Shown: piece by piece, positions 44,341-56,599 of the stretch
How positions within the stretch are numbered: the stretch's first letter is position 1
Layout of the letters: every line of letters starts with the position of its first letter
Assembly (NCBI GenBank): GCA_023213395.1
Contig: CM041465.1
Coordinates: forward strand, 169,019,741-169,083,740
DNA length: 64,000 bases
Direction of reading: 5' to 3'
Source: Cycas panzhihuaensis
Lineage: Eukaryota > Cycadophyta
Made by a program: the position numbers and the translations under genes
The notes under the pieces: generated by a model
What the model was told of the DNA's origin: nothing
Seen by the model: only the letters and a program-made list of their open reading frames with translations
Databases searched by the model: none

Positions 44341-45140
44341 TACCTCAATATTTTTTTAAATATATATATCATGATGTCTATATTTAATTAAAATTGGCTT
44401 CAAATTAATTAGATATTAAAGTTAAATATTATTAGCATTTTAGTAATAGGGACTACTATAATCCTAAAAACCCTAATCATGGCCCACCTTAAAAGGGCTA
44501 TAACTTTTGCTACATGCATCAGAATTGAATTTTGTATGAAGCATTGGAATCCTAATTTAGAGGCCATTATTTTGAGCTACTATTGACATATTTTGGAGAT
44601 AATTAAATATAGTAATTATTATTTAAATTTATATTTAATAATAGAGCTAGATATCTCTAATCTCATTAGAGAGGGAGAAGTACCATCCATAGAATAACTA
44701 GATAAGGTTGAAGCATGTTTTGAAATTACTAAGACACTAAAATATGAACCTTATCTAATTATTGAGCCATATATAGATGGAGAGGATCACAAATAGGCCT
44801 CTAATGTATCTCATGAGATTAAGTGGGAACTCTTATAAAGAAGATCTTTTATACCCTTTGATGAGCAAATTGGAAGGTGATGGATTCAACACCATAATAA
44901 CTATACTAGTGAGCTTGCCTTTGATGAAGCCTTTACAAATATCAAGAATAAATTTTAAGAGGAAAACTATGAAAAAAAAAATTAAGAAATCAATGATAGA
45001 ACTCAAGAAAGCATGGCTAAATTAGGAATTCACCAAGAGAAGGTAGAGATTGAATAGGAAAAAGAGAAGAAATAACTCAATAAATTGAAAAATAATATAG
45101 AGAGAAACTTATTAATGAATAGCATGCTAAAAATGCATAT
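44341..45140 (+). other. Flank of copia B with coding-like plus-strand sequence
   Basis: From about 44790 the plus strand reads as charged, probably coiled-coil protein with stops (TSELAFDEAFTNIKNKF, then TQESMAKLGIHQEKVEIE). Immediately right of copia B, from 53298, similar charged text appears (ELIKEIIVNRELSRKK). The two probably formed one degraded coding region before B inserted. I do not recognise it; an antisense ORF of an older gypsy element is possible. Confidence 0.35.
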
Positions 45141-45473
45141 TGTTGGGAATAATCCCAATGTTCATGCACTAGAGCGCTTAGGGCCCCTCAAAGCCACCTT
45201 TGAGGGCCCCTAGGGCACCTTGAACCGTTCAACAGCCGCCCGGACCGACCACTCACGTGAGGTACGTATCACCACTATTTATTTTTTATATTTTTTCAAA
45301 CTAACCTTAATTGTTGTGCAGCTAGAGTGATGGCGCCCGACGCCTCCCCGAATCTCTATTTAAGGGTTGGGAATACCTCCCTGGTGTTTATTAACACCGC
45401 CACTCTTTCAGAAATCGCCGTTGTACTCAAGATGAAAGTGTCGTGATGTCTGCCTCGCCTCCTCGGCCCATCA
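45141..45473 (+). repeat. 5' LTR of copia B (333 bp)
   Basis: Same family as A: TGTTGGGAATAATCCC start, GGGCCCC inverted repeat, TCTATTTAAGGG box, CCCATCA end. The 3' terminal 30 bases share A's 5' LTR version, not B's own 3' LTR version. Confidence 0.95.
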
Positions 45474-45475
45474 TT

Positions 45476-45486
45476 TGGTATCGAGC
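45476..45486 (+). other. Primer binding site of copia B, one base short
   Basis: Reads TGGTATCGAGC where A has TGGTATCAGAGC; the A of CAG is missing. This would weaken tRNA pairing if real, and it is one of several CNG-to-CG differences between the copies. Confidence 0.85.
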
Positions 45487-48400
45487 CACGGTGACCACGT
45501 TGTCTATTTTCCGGTTTTGGTTGCTCAAACTTCCGCGAACATAGCTATATGATCGCCGTTGAGATTCTCGCGAGCTCACCGATCTATTGGAGAAGACGGT
45601 TCGGATTCCATCCACCGTGAAGAAAGATCTCCCACTCTAAGTTTGCACTCAAACCGTGTTCTTCGCTTTCCTTTTATTTTCAACATATAAATAAATATTT
45701 TGATATATGCGTTTGTTATTATATATTCTCTCGGCATCCTTCTCGTTGTTGTTATTGGCTCCATATTCGCCCCTCTGTGCATATCTGCTTCCATTTAGAC
45801 CTCGGCCTCCATCTTTGCATTTATCGCCACCTCTCCGCCTTTCATTGTGGTGCGCATTGTATTAATAACTCTTTATTTTGCCAAGATTTATCCGCTCCCT
45901 TTTGCCCTCTCTGCCTTCATACTCCCGCCTTAGTCCATTCGCGCCTTCATGGCGTTCGACTCGCCTCTATCTTTAGGCTCCGCCTCTCGCTCTTTGCGAC
46001 CATTTGTGCAGCCTTCAAGGCTCCCGTTTCTTCTCGTCTTTGCGTCTCGCGTCTTGATACTGAATCTCCGATACCACTCTGATCCTGGTTTATCTCGCCT
46101 GCGTTTTGTGATCCCGTCTTGTGGCGGTTCTCGGCCCCATTTCGTGGATTTGCGGTCTCGTGTGGATTTGATCCCGCCGCCTTACGCCTTTATATACATC
46201 CGCGTTATCACCGCTGTTTTGGCCTTTGCGCTTACCCACAGATATATATCGCCGCTTTTGTATGCATGCATGCGTCTTTTCCGCCCTTTGCGTCGGTCAG
46301 TATATTCAACGCAGAGCCGTGTATATTTTGTTATTAGATGCGTCTGCTTTGATGTTTTATTCCGCTTATTTTGTGATATATATGTATACATTTGCGTTGT
46401 TCCGCTTTTGTGCTTTCTAAATCGTTATTGTATTCTTGGTTCGCTCATACATTGCATTGCGTTAACGTATTTGTTTGTGTATTTATTGCGTTATTGCGCT
46501 ATGCTTTGTGATTTCGATATTATTATATTCGGTTTGTTTAAAAATCTGATTTTAAAAGTTTTAAGTTGTGCTTTCTATCCCGACGAGCGAGTTCACCCTC
46601 CCGGCATCGGAGGTTTGTTTCGATCGGGTCTTGGGTTCAATCCCAGCCAGTTCAGCTTGAACTATTTTTAAAGAAGTTTTTCATTTTTAAACCTTATTTT
46701 TTAAATTTTTATTTTTCCATAGGCGTTTTGGCCATAACTTCTATTTGGCTCCTGCTTCGCATTTAAACCTACGCCATCGATCAAAAATTTTCTCAGAGAT
46801 TGATTTCAACTGGTCATAAGACCAATTTGGTGCCCATTTGACCTCGTTTCACCTCTTTTAACATTGGACTTCGAAATTTCAAATTTTGCATTTTTAATAA
46901 AATCGCTTTTGAACTACCGCTATTCATCATTTGAAACTGTTTTGTATCCGAATTTTTTCTATTGTGATCTACGTCATATAGACTCTAATACCCATCTTTT
47001 ACTTTAATTTTTTGACTTCATTTTTACTAATATTTTAATCGTTAAAATAAGAAAATTAGTTGATTTTGCCTGTTTCTTGAACATTCTCCATAAAGATACT
47101 TGTCACTTTTTTCACTATAACTTTTGCAATTTTTATCGATTTCATTTCGTTAGCTTCGTTGGGAATCAGACTCATTTCTGTTCACTGTGATATATTTTTT
47201 CATATATTTTGACACATTTTACTTATATTTCAAATCACTAAAGTTGAGTCATTTTATTGGCCTAAATCGCTTTTTTTACACTGCTTAATATATTCTTTCA
47301 AAAATTTCAATTGGCGTAATATTAATTACTTCATCAATAATATTTGATCATTTTTTCAACTTTTCTAAGGATTAATTAGTATTTTATGCAATTTTTGCCT
47401 ACCTGCCTCATTAGGCTCCATAAGGAGGTCCTTTCCTTTGCCTCATTCAAAACGTGATTTATTGGTATCCATTTTCAAAACCGCTCTATTTTATTGGATT
47501 CACATTTCAAAGAATCTACATATTGATAAAATTTTAAGCTATTCGACGCTATTCACTATAGTTTTCAATCATAAAGTTGAGTATATATATTCATCCTAAC
47601 AAGCTTGTCTTCCTTTCAAAAATTGTAAAGAAAATTCTAGTTCATATTTTCCTTGTTTACTCGTAGTTTCTGCTTGATCTTTCTACAAGCACTTTACATT
47701 ATTTTAAACAAGTATTTATTTATAAGGCAATACATAAAAGTTGTTCTTAAAAGAAGTTTTTTTTACATTAAAGATTTATTATTCATTTGAGAAATTGGCA
47801 TCTGATTGAAAACTATCTATTCTCAAAAGTTTATTTTTAAATCTTGCATAAGTGAAAAAGTTTTGAGCATCATTACTTTCTTATTGACCACTTTACTTTA
47901 AAAAGTGTATCAAAGTATATCATCTTTCTTGCACTTATAAAAGGAAAATTGCATTTTTTTTCAAAGGCATCTTATATTTGTTTGAAGGACATTATATTTT
48001 TTTTGAAAAAAAAAGCAAAAAAAAGAGTTTTTTTTGTAAAAGTTTTCATTTCATCTTGCTTAGAGCATTTTTTTTATTATCAAAGGACATTTTTTTTCTA
48101 AGCAAGACCACATTGCTAAATAGATTAGTTTTCACATTAAATAAGATAAATCCCGAATTGAACCACACTTTTTCCAAATTGCAAGGGGAAGTTAGGACCC
48201 CGGTTACCACTCAAGACACGCTAACCGGCCTACTCATATTGGATGAGGACAACCATTAGCTATCGTGTGTATACTGGTGGTGAGGTGCGTAACCTTTTCA
48301 TTTTATGGTGTTTGGAGACCAAGGCTAGACTCGAGAGGGTGAGTGCCTTTGGTTCGAGAACCTTCACCGCTAGATCCGTCGTTAGGCATAAATCCGTAGT

Positions 48401-48725
48401 GGACCAACAATTCGGGGTGTCAAAGCCTTCTTAGAAATCACGATCGAGGTATATAGAGCCTGGCCAAGACTGGTATAAAGGGTCCCTGTTTTGCCATCTG
48501 TGGGCAGGCGCCATTGACATAATAGCAACCGAAGGTTGCCCCAGGAGAAACATAAACTTAGAGCCTAGTAGCCTTTCTAGGTCCTAGTTCATTTGTTCAA
48601 ACTTTTGAAAACCTTGGGATATATATTTGGAAATAATTTCTTTCATTTAAGTTCTTTCAATTTTTTACATTCAAATATATTTTTGCTATTGCATTCATCA
48701 CATTTTTATACAACCTTAATTTAAA
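45487..48725 (+). other. Long leader of copia B
   Basis: Collinear with A's leader except that the first 1 kb is diverged (CG-rich, pyrimidine-rich, 45740-46200) and lacks A's 32-bp repeats. It includes the tRNA-like boxes (46602-46644), the block shared with C and D (46700-47650) and the GC-richer block before gag (48150-48570). The 240-codon frame 45949-46671 is low complexity and not conserved in A. Confidence 0.65.
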
Positions 48726-49810
48726 ATGACGTCTAGTTTTGGGAATATGATTATTCCTAAGTTTGATGGAAATAATTTTCTTAATCGAGTAGGAGGATGA
48801 GGCCCATCCTGATAGCAAATGAAATGTGGGATATAGTGAGAAATGGTTACAATGACTTAGGATCAAATCCAAATTGACATCGAAAAAGCTATGTACAAAG
48901 AAAATATCAAAAAAGATAATGAAGCCTTAGCCCTTATTTTTTGCGCTTTGGAAGATCATGTTTTCCCACGAGTTAGTGAATCCATTAAGTCCAAAGAGGC
49001 TTGGGATACTTTACACTTATATAATGAAGGGGTCAAGTCCTCTAAACTACAAAACTTAAGAAGTAAGTTCGAAAATTTACGTATGATGCCTCATGAATCA
49101 ATAATCGAATTTATGACCAAGATTCAAGATATAGTTAATCAAATGAGGTCCCTTGGGGACACCCTAACCGAACAAAGAGTTGTTGAACGGATCCTTCGAT
49201 GTGTAGGAGCCGTTAGACGCTTTGAGATGGTAGCTACTAGTATTAGTATATCTAAAGACCTAAGTACCCTCAAAATAGAACAACTTACTGCTATGCTCAT
49301 GTCCATAGAAGAGCAACAAGCTGCCAATGAAACCTTAGAACATGCCTTTGCTACAAAGGCCAACATTCAATCTAATCCTCAAGATGGCACTTCAAAACAA
49401 AATGAATCTCCTCTAAGGCGAAAAGATGAAAACCCTAGAAATAAACCTAGACAAAATCCTCCACGATACCAAGCTCCTCATAATAGACAAGGACGACCCC
49501 CCCACATGAAAACTCTCCAAGACATTCGAACACTCAAAGAAACCCTAACCAACGAAGACAAGTTGAAAATCATTCTTGTTGTCCACATTGTCATGGGAAC
49601 CCACAACCTTCTAGAACACCTCAAAACTATCGTGACCAACCAAGAAATAATCATACTCAATTCTATGAGGAAAGGGGGAGACCTTTCAACCTTGATCGCT
49701 CTCCACCAAGGACTCAAAATCTTAGTTATGGAAAAAGAGATCAACTATATTGCACTTATTGTCGTAGAAATAGTCACACTGAATATAAGTGTTTTTCCAA
49801 ACATGGACCA
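48726..49810 (+). pseudogene. gag: gag of copia B
   Basis: ATG at 48726 begins the same Gag as in A, but a frame break occurs within about 60 bases (near 48785, where A has CTGG and B TCG) and another near 48880. From 48891 the frame is open with KDNEALALIFCALEDHVFPR, EAWDTL, MPHESIIEFMTK and LSTLKIEQL. Near 49500 (C run) the frame shifts, so the 349-codon open frame continues in a wrong frame. The CCHC region lies in the other frame at about 49740-49800 (CTYCRRNSHTEYKC). Confidence 0.88.
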
Positions 49811-49825
49811 CCCTCTAGAGGACAT

Positions 49826-50950
49826 GTGTCAAATACATCAGAATCTAAAATCAACAATAGGTTATTTCTATCTAGTTTTTCAAACCAAGAAGAAGAGGAT
49901 GATAGTTGGTACATTGATTCCGGTTGTTCCACCCACATGACCCATAAAGAACAATTATTTCAAACTTTGGATACAAATAAGAAAGGGTCTATTATGTTTG
50001 GAGATAACACCTCTCACGAATCGATTGGAAAATGTAACATTGCCTTATTGACTGATAGTGGTGAATACAAATATTTAAATGATGTTCTATACGTCCCCGC
50101 TTTAAAGAAAAACTTACTATCGGTAGGGCAGATGATGGGACAAGACTATAAAATAATTTTTGACAACGGCGAATGTGTCATTAAAGACAAACGACAAAAT
50201 GAAGCTATTGTTGCTAGGGGTATCATGACTAAAGATCGTTTATTTAAACTTACTATCACCCCCTCAGATACATATGCCCTTAGAACCACAACTATTATGG
50301 ATAGTGACCTATGGCATCGACGCTTTGGCCACCTTAATTATACAAGTTTAGCCCTTATGAAAAGATTAGATATGGTTAATGGCTTACCTCCTATTGATGT
50401 TAACAAAGAGTTGTGTGAGGATGCCTTCTTGGAAAACATCATAGAGAAAGTTTTCCGGACTTTAGCCATCGCATCCGCCCCTCTTCAACTCGCTCTACAG
50501 ATATTTGTGGCCCAATGGCCACTCCCTCCTAGCGGTGTGCCAAATATTTCCTTACATTTATTGATGACTTTACAAGAAAGACTTGGGTGTTCTTTCTCAA
50601 ATACAAATCTGATGCTTTCAACCACTTTGTTGACTTCAAAACCTTTGTTGAGCGACAAAGTGGATATCATATCCTCTCTTTAAGATCAGATAATGGGGGA
50701 GAATTTACCTCTAATATCTTCAAAGATTACTGTATCCAACATGGGATTAGGCGACAACATACCAACCCCTACACCCCAAAACAAAATGGTGTAGCTGAAA
50801 GAAAAAATGTAACTATCGAGAAATGGCACGTTGTATGCTTAAAGATAAAAACTTAGGCCATGAATTTTGGGTCAAGCCCATACCGCAGCCTACTTACTTA
50901 ATCGATGTTCCACAAAAGTCGTTAGGGGAAGACACGTAAGAAGCATGGAC
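49826..50950 (+). pseudogene. int: Protease and integrase of copia B
   Basis: Open frame 49826-50683. It contains SWYIDSGCSTHMT (protease D-S-G), GDNTSHESIGKCN and LPPIDVNKELCE. The pre-integrase region LWHRRFGHLNY is intact, then a lost G near 50418 shifts the frame. The core continues in another frame (50587-50856) with LSLRSDNGGEF and NGVAERKN. Further short deletions lie at 50490-50540 and 50860-50935 relative to A. Confidence 0.88.
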
Positions 50951-51224
50951 AAAGTTATAAACCTAGTATCCGTCACCTTAAGGTATTTGGCTGTTTAGCC
51001 TATGCCCATGTCCCTGACCAAAGAAGAACCAAATTAGATGATCATAGTTTAAAATGTATCTTTATTGGATATAGTGAATCATCAAAATCTTACAAAGTTT
51101 ATGATCCCAAATACCGAAAAGTTACACTGAGTAGGGATGTCAAATTTCAAGAAGACACCTGCTATCAAAATAACCATGGACAACAAAAAGACATTACCAT
51201 TAAGTTTAATGCATCCAATACATC

Positions 51225-52940
51225 CAAATATGTGCCCCCTATGTGGAGAAACTCTCTGGAAACTACTAGGGAAACAACATTCCCTCAACCACCATCACAA
51301 CCACTACCTAAATGGGTTCACCGTAATCATGACTTAGAAAATATATTAGATAACAATCGAAGATCTACACGTTCACACAAAGTTAACTTCGCTCTAATGA
51401 GTAAGTTACTTAAAAGTCATGAGCCTCAAACCTTTGGTGAGGCTAATCAACATGAGTGCTGGCAAAAAGCCATGCAAGAGGAATATAAATCTATAGTTAA
51501 CAATGACACTTGGGAACTTGTAGACTTACCACCAAGGAAAAAAGCCATTGGAACCAAATGGGTTTATAAGACTAAGTTCCATTCTGATGGATCAATTGAT
51601 AAATATAAAGCTTGTTTAGTTGCAAAAGGATATGCCCAAAGAGAAGGCATAGACTATACTGAAACGTTTGCCCCAGTTGCTAGAATGGAATCAGTTCGCA
51701 TGATAATAAGTTTAGCCGCTCAAATGGGTTGGCCTGTTTATCAAATGGACGTAAAAAGTGCCTTTTAAATGGTTATATCCAAGAAGATATCTATGTCTCT
51801 CAACCCCTTGGTTTTGAAGTCAGGGGGGAAGAAAACAAAGTGTACAAGTTAAAGAAAGCATTATATGGTCTAAAACAAGCACCTAGGGCTTGGTATTCCC
51901 GTATCGACACATATCTTAAAGATCAAGGGTTTGAAAGATCTCAAGCAGATCCAAACCTATATACCAAAATTAAAGGAAATTTGATATTGATTGTAGGACT
52001 TTACGTAGATGACTTAATTTATACCGGAAATGACTCCCAACTTTTAAATCAATTTAAAGAAGCTATGTGTAAGGAATTTGAAATGACAGACTTAGGTCTT
52101 ATGCACTACTTCCTAGGATTGGAAGTGTGGCAAGATAAACAAGGAATATTTATATCTCAACGTAAATATATATTAGACCTTCTACAAAGATTTAATATGA
52201 CAAACTGTAAACCATTGTCAATACCAGCAGAAATTGGAATTAAACTCTCTAACACAGATGACTCAACTTCAGTTGATCCCACTCACTATAGACAACTGAT
52301 TGGTAGCCTACTTTATTTAACTTCTACTCGACCTGATATAGCATATTCTGTAAGTGTTGTATCTAGATTTATCACGGGATCCAAAGACATCCCATCGCAA
52401 GTCGCTAAAAGAATCCTCAGATACCTTAAAGGGACTTCAGACTTTGGACTATACTACAAACCTACATCCGAGTTTCCGCTAACAAAGTTACATGATTGAT
52501 TAATGGTGATATTGATGATAGAAAATCTACTTCCGGTTATGCATTTAGTATGGGATCGTGCAGAGCTTGGAGTACAAAGAAACAAAATACCGTTTCCTTA
52601 TCCACAGCTGAAAGGTAATATAAAGCCGCAGTGTTAGGTGCCTGTGAATCAATCTGGTTAAGAAGACTCTTACAGATTTTCAAATTAAACAAAGAAGGCC
52701 CCACTAAAATTTGGTGTGACAATCATAGCGCTATTCAAATGACCAAAAATCCAAGATTCCACTAGAGAACAAAGCACATTGAAACTCAATACCACTTTAT
52801 TCGGAACTTGTACAAGGTAAGAGATAGAGTTGACTTATCAGTAGCAATCAAGATCAAACAAATGGATATTTTTACAAAGGCCTTGGGAAAAATCAAGTTT
52901 GAAAAGTTCAGAGATGATTTAGGAGTCATACACATTGGGC
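51225..52940 (+). pseudogene. pol: Reverse transcriptase and RNase H of copia B
   Basis: Open frame 51232-51768 covers the RT start (ECWQKAMQEEYKSI, WELVDLPPRKKAIGTKW, LVAKGYAQREGIDYTETF, VYQMDVKSAF). One T fewer near 51762 shifts to 51729-52499, which has YGLKQAPRAWY, LYVDDLIYTGND, MTDLGLMHYFLGLEVW and TSTRPDIAYSV. RNase H is broken near 52490-52620 and resumes with IFTKALGKIKFEKF to 52940. Only about two or three short indels separate this RT from an open frame. Confidence 0.9.
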
Positions 52941-52953
52941 TTATGGGGGAGAA
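52939..52953 (+). other. Polypurine tract of copia B
   Basis: GCTTATGGGGGAGAA directly before TGTTGGG. Confidence 0.9.
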
Positions 52954-53288
52954 TGTTGGGAATAATCCCAATGTTCATGCACTAGAGCGCTTAGGGCCCC
53001 TCAAAGCCACCTTTGAGGGCCCCTAGGGCACCTTGAACCGTTCAGCAGCCGCCCGGACCGACCACTCACGTGAGGTACGTATCACCGCTATTTATTTTTT
53101 ATATTTTTTCAAACTAACCTTAATTGTTGTGCAGCTAGGGTGATGGCGCCCGACGCCTCCCCGAATCTCTATTTAAGGGTTGGGAATACCTCCCTGGTGT
53201 TTATTAACACCGCCACTCTTTCAGAAATCGCCGTTGTACTCAAGATGAAAGTGTCGTGATGTCCTGCTCTGCTCCTCCGGCTCCATCA
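52954..53288 (+). repeat. 3' LTR of copia B (335 bp)
   Basis: Ends GGCTCCATCA, then TT and GCATAT. Its last 30 bases are identical to A's 3' LTR and unlike B's 5' LTR. Confidence 0.95.
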
Positions 53289-53296
53289 TTGCATAT

Positions 53297-56200
53297 GAAT
53301 TAATTAAGGAAATAATTGTTAATAGGGAGTTATCAAGGAAGAAATAAAGGTACAAGATATCTCTAAGAAGGTACTTACTTAAAAATTTGATCTTATCATA
53401 CACATTCATTTTATTGAGAAGTTTACTTATTAATATTGATTTCTTTTCCTATATTATTTAAATACCCTTCATCCCCTCTTATCCCACAAAATCCTATAAT
53501 CAAACTAAAACTTAAAACCCTTGGTCCTCTACTTCTAGTAGGTGAAATTTCTATTCCACTTGAGATACCATTTTATGTATCATTCGCTAGGAGGTCTTTT
53601 TATTACCACCCTTATACTCCTCATCTTCTCACCCCCTCTTAATAAGTTTTAATCCGTATTACTTTTATTATACACCCCCTCTATAAAGAATTATATTTTT
53701 TCCTTTTATAACCCCATGCTCACTACTGTCAACATTCTCACCACCCTATATGTTTTCTCCTCAATCCTTTTTATTACTCCATAAATCACCTTTACATGCC
53801 ATTACTAAAACTTGTTTCCTATAAGAAATACCTAGCCCTAATTACCTACTTACCCACTTTATCCACATCAAACTCTAAATTCACTTATAGATCTAGATTT
53901 ATTTACCCTTCATCTTGTATAGTATCACTTTAATCATCTAGAATTTTTTTTTATCTACCTCTTATCCAACCTAGCCATTATATAACACATTCTTTATTCA
54001 AATCCACATATATGATTTCCCCTAACTTTTGCCTTAGTACAACTCATCTATACCTTATTCCTTTTAATTCCTTGTCCTTCATATATATCCATATATATAT
54101 ATTCCCTCATGCAATTTACACCTCACATTCTATATTTTCCATGTATAATCCCATACTTTTATTCCTACCCATTATTTCCAAAATCTGCCTTCTTAATATA
54201 ATTTTTATATTGCCTACCTTTCTCTTATAATCCCTCAATTTCTACTTAAGGACAACTATAACTAGATACAATATGCAAGCGAAATGTAAGACCTTATAAC
54301 ATAAAAATCTTAACATCAACCAAGAAGAGTCACATATAAAAGTAGTTCCAAATAGAGCAATATCACAAATAATAAGATGTTATATATGGGTTACTTCAAG
54401 ATGATGACAAAATTGAGAAATTAAAGCCTATGATATTTAATCACTAGCAAGTAAAAGATTGAAGATATATATATATATTGATGTATATGCCCCAAACTTC
54501 TAAGTGATAAAATTATAAATACTTCATAAGTAAAGTATTTTTTAAAGGAGGAATGGATTGTAACATTCTTATTCCATTGAGGAGAAGTTGATATTTTATT
54601 AGAAGCTAATTTTTAGGAAATAGTACTTTAAAATTAATATGAAATTAACTTTTTATATTAGGAAGTTAATATTTTATTATTAATATTATTATTGATAAGA
54701 AAGATCCCTAACTTATTATGTAAGTTTTATTTTTGGGTTAATCCAAATTTTATTTGGAACTTGGTGCCTCAAAAATTTTTGCCTATTCAACTTTAATTTT
54801 AGTTTTCTTTTATGTTTGAAGAAGTGGATATAATTTAAGATCACTTCAAAAAGAGCATATATGTATGTACATATAAAAATTAATATAAATATAAGACTAA
54901 GAGTAGTACTTAAATAAATTATTCTACTAACAAAAATAAATAGCAAATAAAAGGTAAGCCTAATAAATGATGGACTTTCCATCCTCTAAGGGCCTCACAA
55001 TATTAAAAAGATCCCCTAAAGAGGTTTCTTGAGTATTTCTAATGGTGAAAATTGGTATACAAGCATGTAGCAAGGAGTAAAATCTAATAGAAGCAATAAC
55101 TAACCATATGAGCAATGTAAATATAAGAAGACATGCAACTCATGAGCAATAATCACATAGTGAGAGTGATTCAAAGAGAAAGTATAACAATATTTCAATA
55201 ACATTAAAAAAATAATTCTTCCCTTCCTCATGGAAAGTGGGGGGTATAAATAGATTTTCCAAGGGGAACCATAAACACTTAGTCTATAGATTTTAATGAG
55301 TCCAAAATCTAATATGATTGAGTCAAAAATCAAATGTAAAACCATAGATTAGAGAGTGAATTTTGGGATAAAATGAAGGCCCAAGGACCTATATCATTAA
55401 ATTTGGATATCTCCAATTATAGGTTGTTTTTAATTTTGGTGGTTAGAGAAGGAATTGATGGTTCTTTTTGAAGAAAATATTGCCCATAATTTTATAACAA
55501 GATGATGCCACCTTGTTATAAAAAATAAAATGGGATAGATTACCTCATTGTAATGGTATAGGTCTATACCATCAAGAAAATGGCAATGGGGCAAGAGGCA
55601 CTCTATCATGTGTTTTACATTAGGACATGTATATCCTATTTTAAAAAGTAGAATAGGATAGGGAAATGCAACTAAGCATAACAGAAGTGGTTGAAAAAGG
55701 CCAATTAGCACAAAACTCATCATCAATTAGTAGTAAAGGTAGACATTAGTCATTATTAGGGGCTAGAAGTACTCTTGAAGGTGCTCAAGGGTGTTTCCAA
55801 ATATGTGGTACCTAGGCGAATAAATAATATAGTGTCACTAACCATGGTTAGAATTATCACAGGCTACAAAAACACATATATACATCACCATTCCATAGGA
55901 AAAACTAAGTATCATATGTAAGCATATAAATATGAAAATTAATAACCAAATTAAAAGTAATTACTAATATGGTTAATAAACGCTAGATTCCAAGATGATA
56001 AGAAACGTTTTCCCCTCAGTAGTAGAACCTCTTCAAACCTATGTTTTAAGATGGTAAATGATGTTAATAATGGTCATTTTATCATGTATACATATGGATT
56101 AGCAAATGGAAGGGAAAATATAGGAAAATGTAGCTCAAAACTATAGTCTTAATGACAATCTTAGAAACTCGATAAAGTAGAACCATCATATAATATATGG

Positions 56201-56360
56201 TACCCTAATATATATGCTACTAGTTAATCAACCTCAATATTATATTCCCTTAGAATATGGTAAACTATAATGGATGAAAACTAGGCTAAAAGCGATCTTG
56301 TTAAGTTGGAAAGAGCATAATTAAGGGTAACAAACCTAATAAACTTGTATGAGTTATCAG
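53297..56360. other. Degraded sequence right of copia B, mostly unassigned
   Basis: The first 120 bases continue the charged coding-like text from left of B. From 53436 to about 54230 the plus strand is C-rich and gives a Pro/Tyr/Ser-rich reading with few stops (68 codons open at 53436-53642), perhaps an old gypsy gag leader or antisense ORF, not identified. 54240-56360 is AT-rich; GAATAGGATAGGGAAATG-like words near 55640 resemble the repeats at 57190-57640. Confidence 0.35.
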
Positions 56361-56368
56361 TCAACTAA

Positions 56369-56590
56369 CTATGAGTCATAAATTAGGTCAATAGGAGTAG
56401 AATAAATTTGAAGTGCATCAGTCAAGGCCTTAATGATGGAGATATATTTAGCTTTGTTATTAGTAGCCATTGGAAGGTATATTCTAGCATTAATCAAAAC
56501 ATGACTTGCTTGCTGATGGGTGGTCGAAGTAGAAATAGATGGATCAAGGTTACCATCAATCCCTCCATCAATATAGATGATTAACACCAT
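56369..56590 (-). pseudogene. Isolated second-type RNase H domain (minus-strand gypsy remnant H)
   Basis: Minus-strand open frame of 73 codons: LIIYIDGGIDGN, then NNKAKYISIIKALTDAL, then LIYDS before a stop. This is the same D-E-D RNase H type as 11264-11525; the central Glu now reads Lys (NNKAKY). It implies a second Tat-like gypsy element on the minus strand whose RT and integrase should lie above 56600, but I could not recognise them there. Confidence 0.6.
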
Positions 56591-56599
56591 GGAGGAAAT

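Larger units (their letters stand above)
45141..53288 (+). mobile_element. Copia B: younger copy of the copia A family
   Basis: LTRs 45141-45473 and 52954-53288. Outside the last 30 bases they differ at only three positions, so this is the youngest insertion in the window. The repeat flanking it is GCATAT (45135-45140 and 53291-53296), with two extra bases TT between the CA end and the right copy. It has a 3.2 kb leader and all copia domains, with several one- or two-base indels relative to A. Confidence 0.95.

Noticed and set aside
45949-46671. 240-codon open frame in the leader of copia B
   Set aside because: Low-complexity, hydrophobic and Arg/Leu/Ser-rich; the equivalent part of copia A has different, shorter frames, so there is no sign of a conserved protein.
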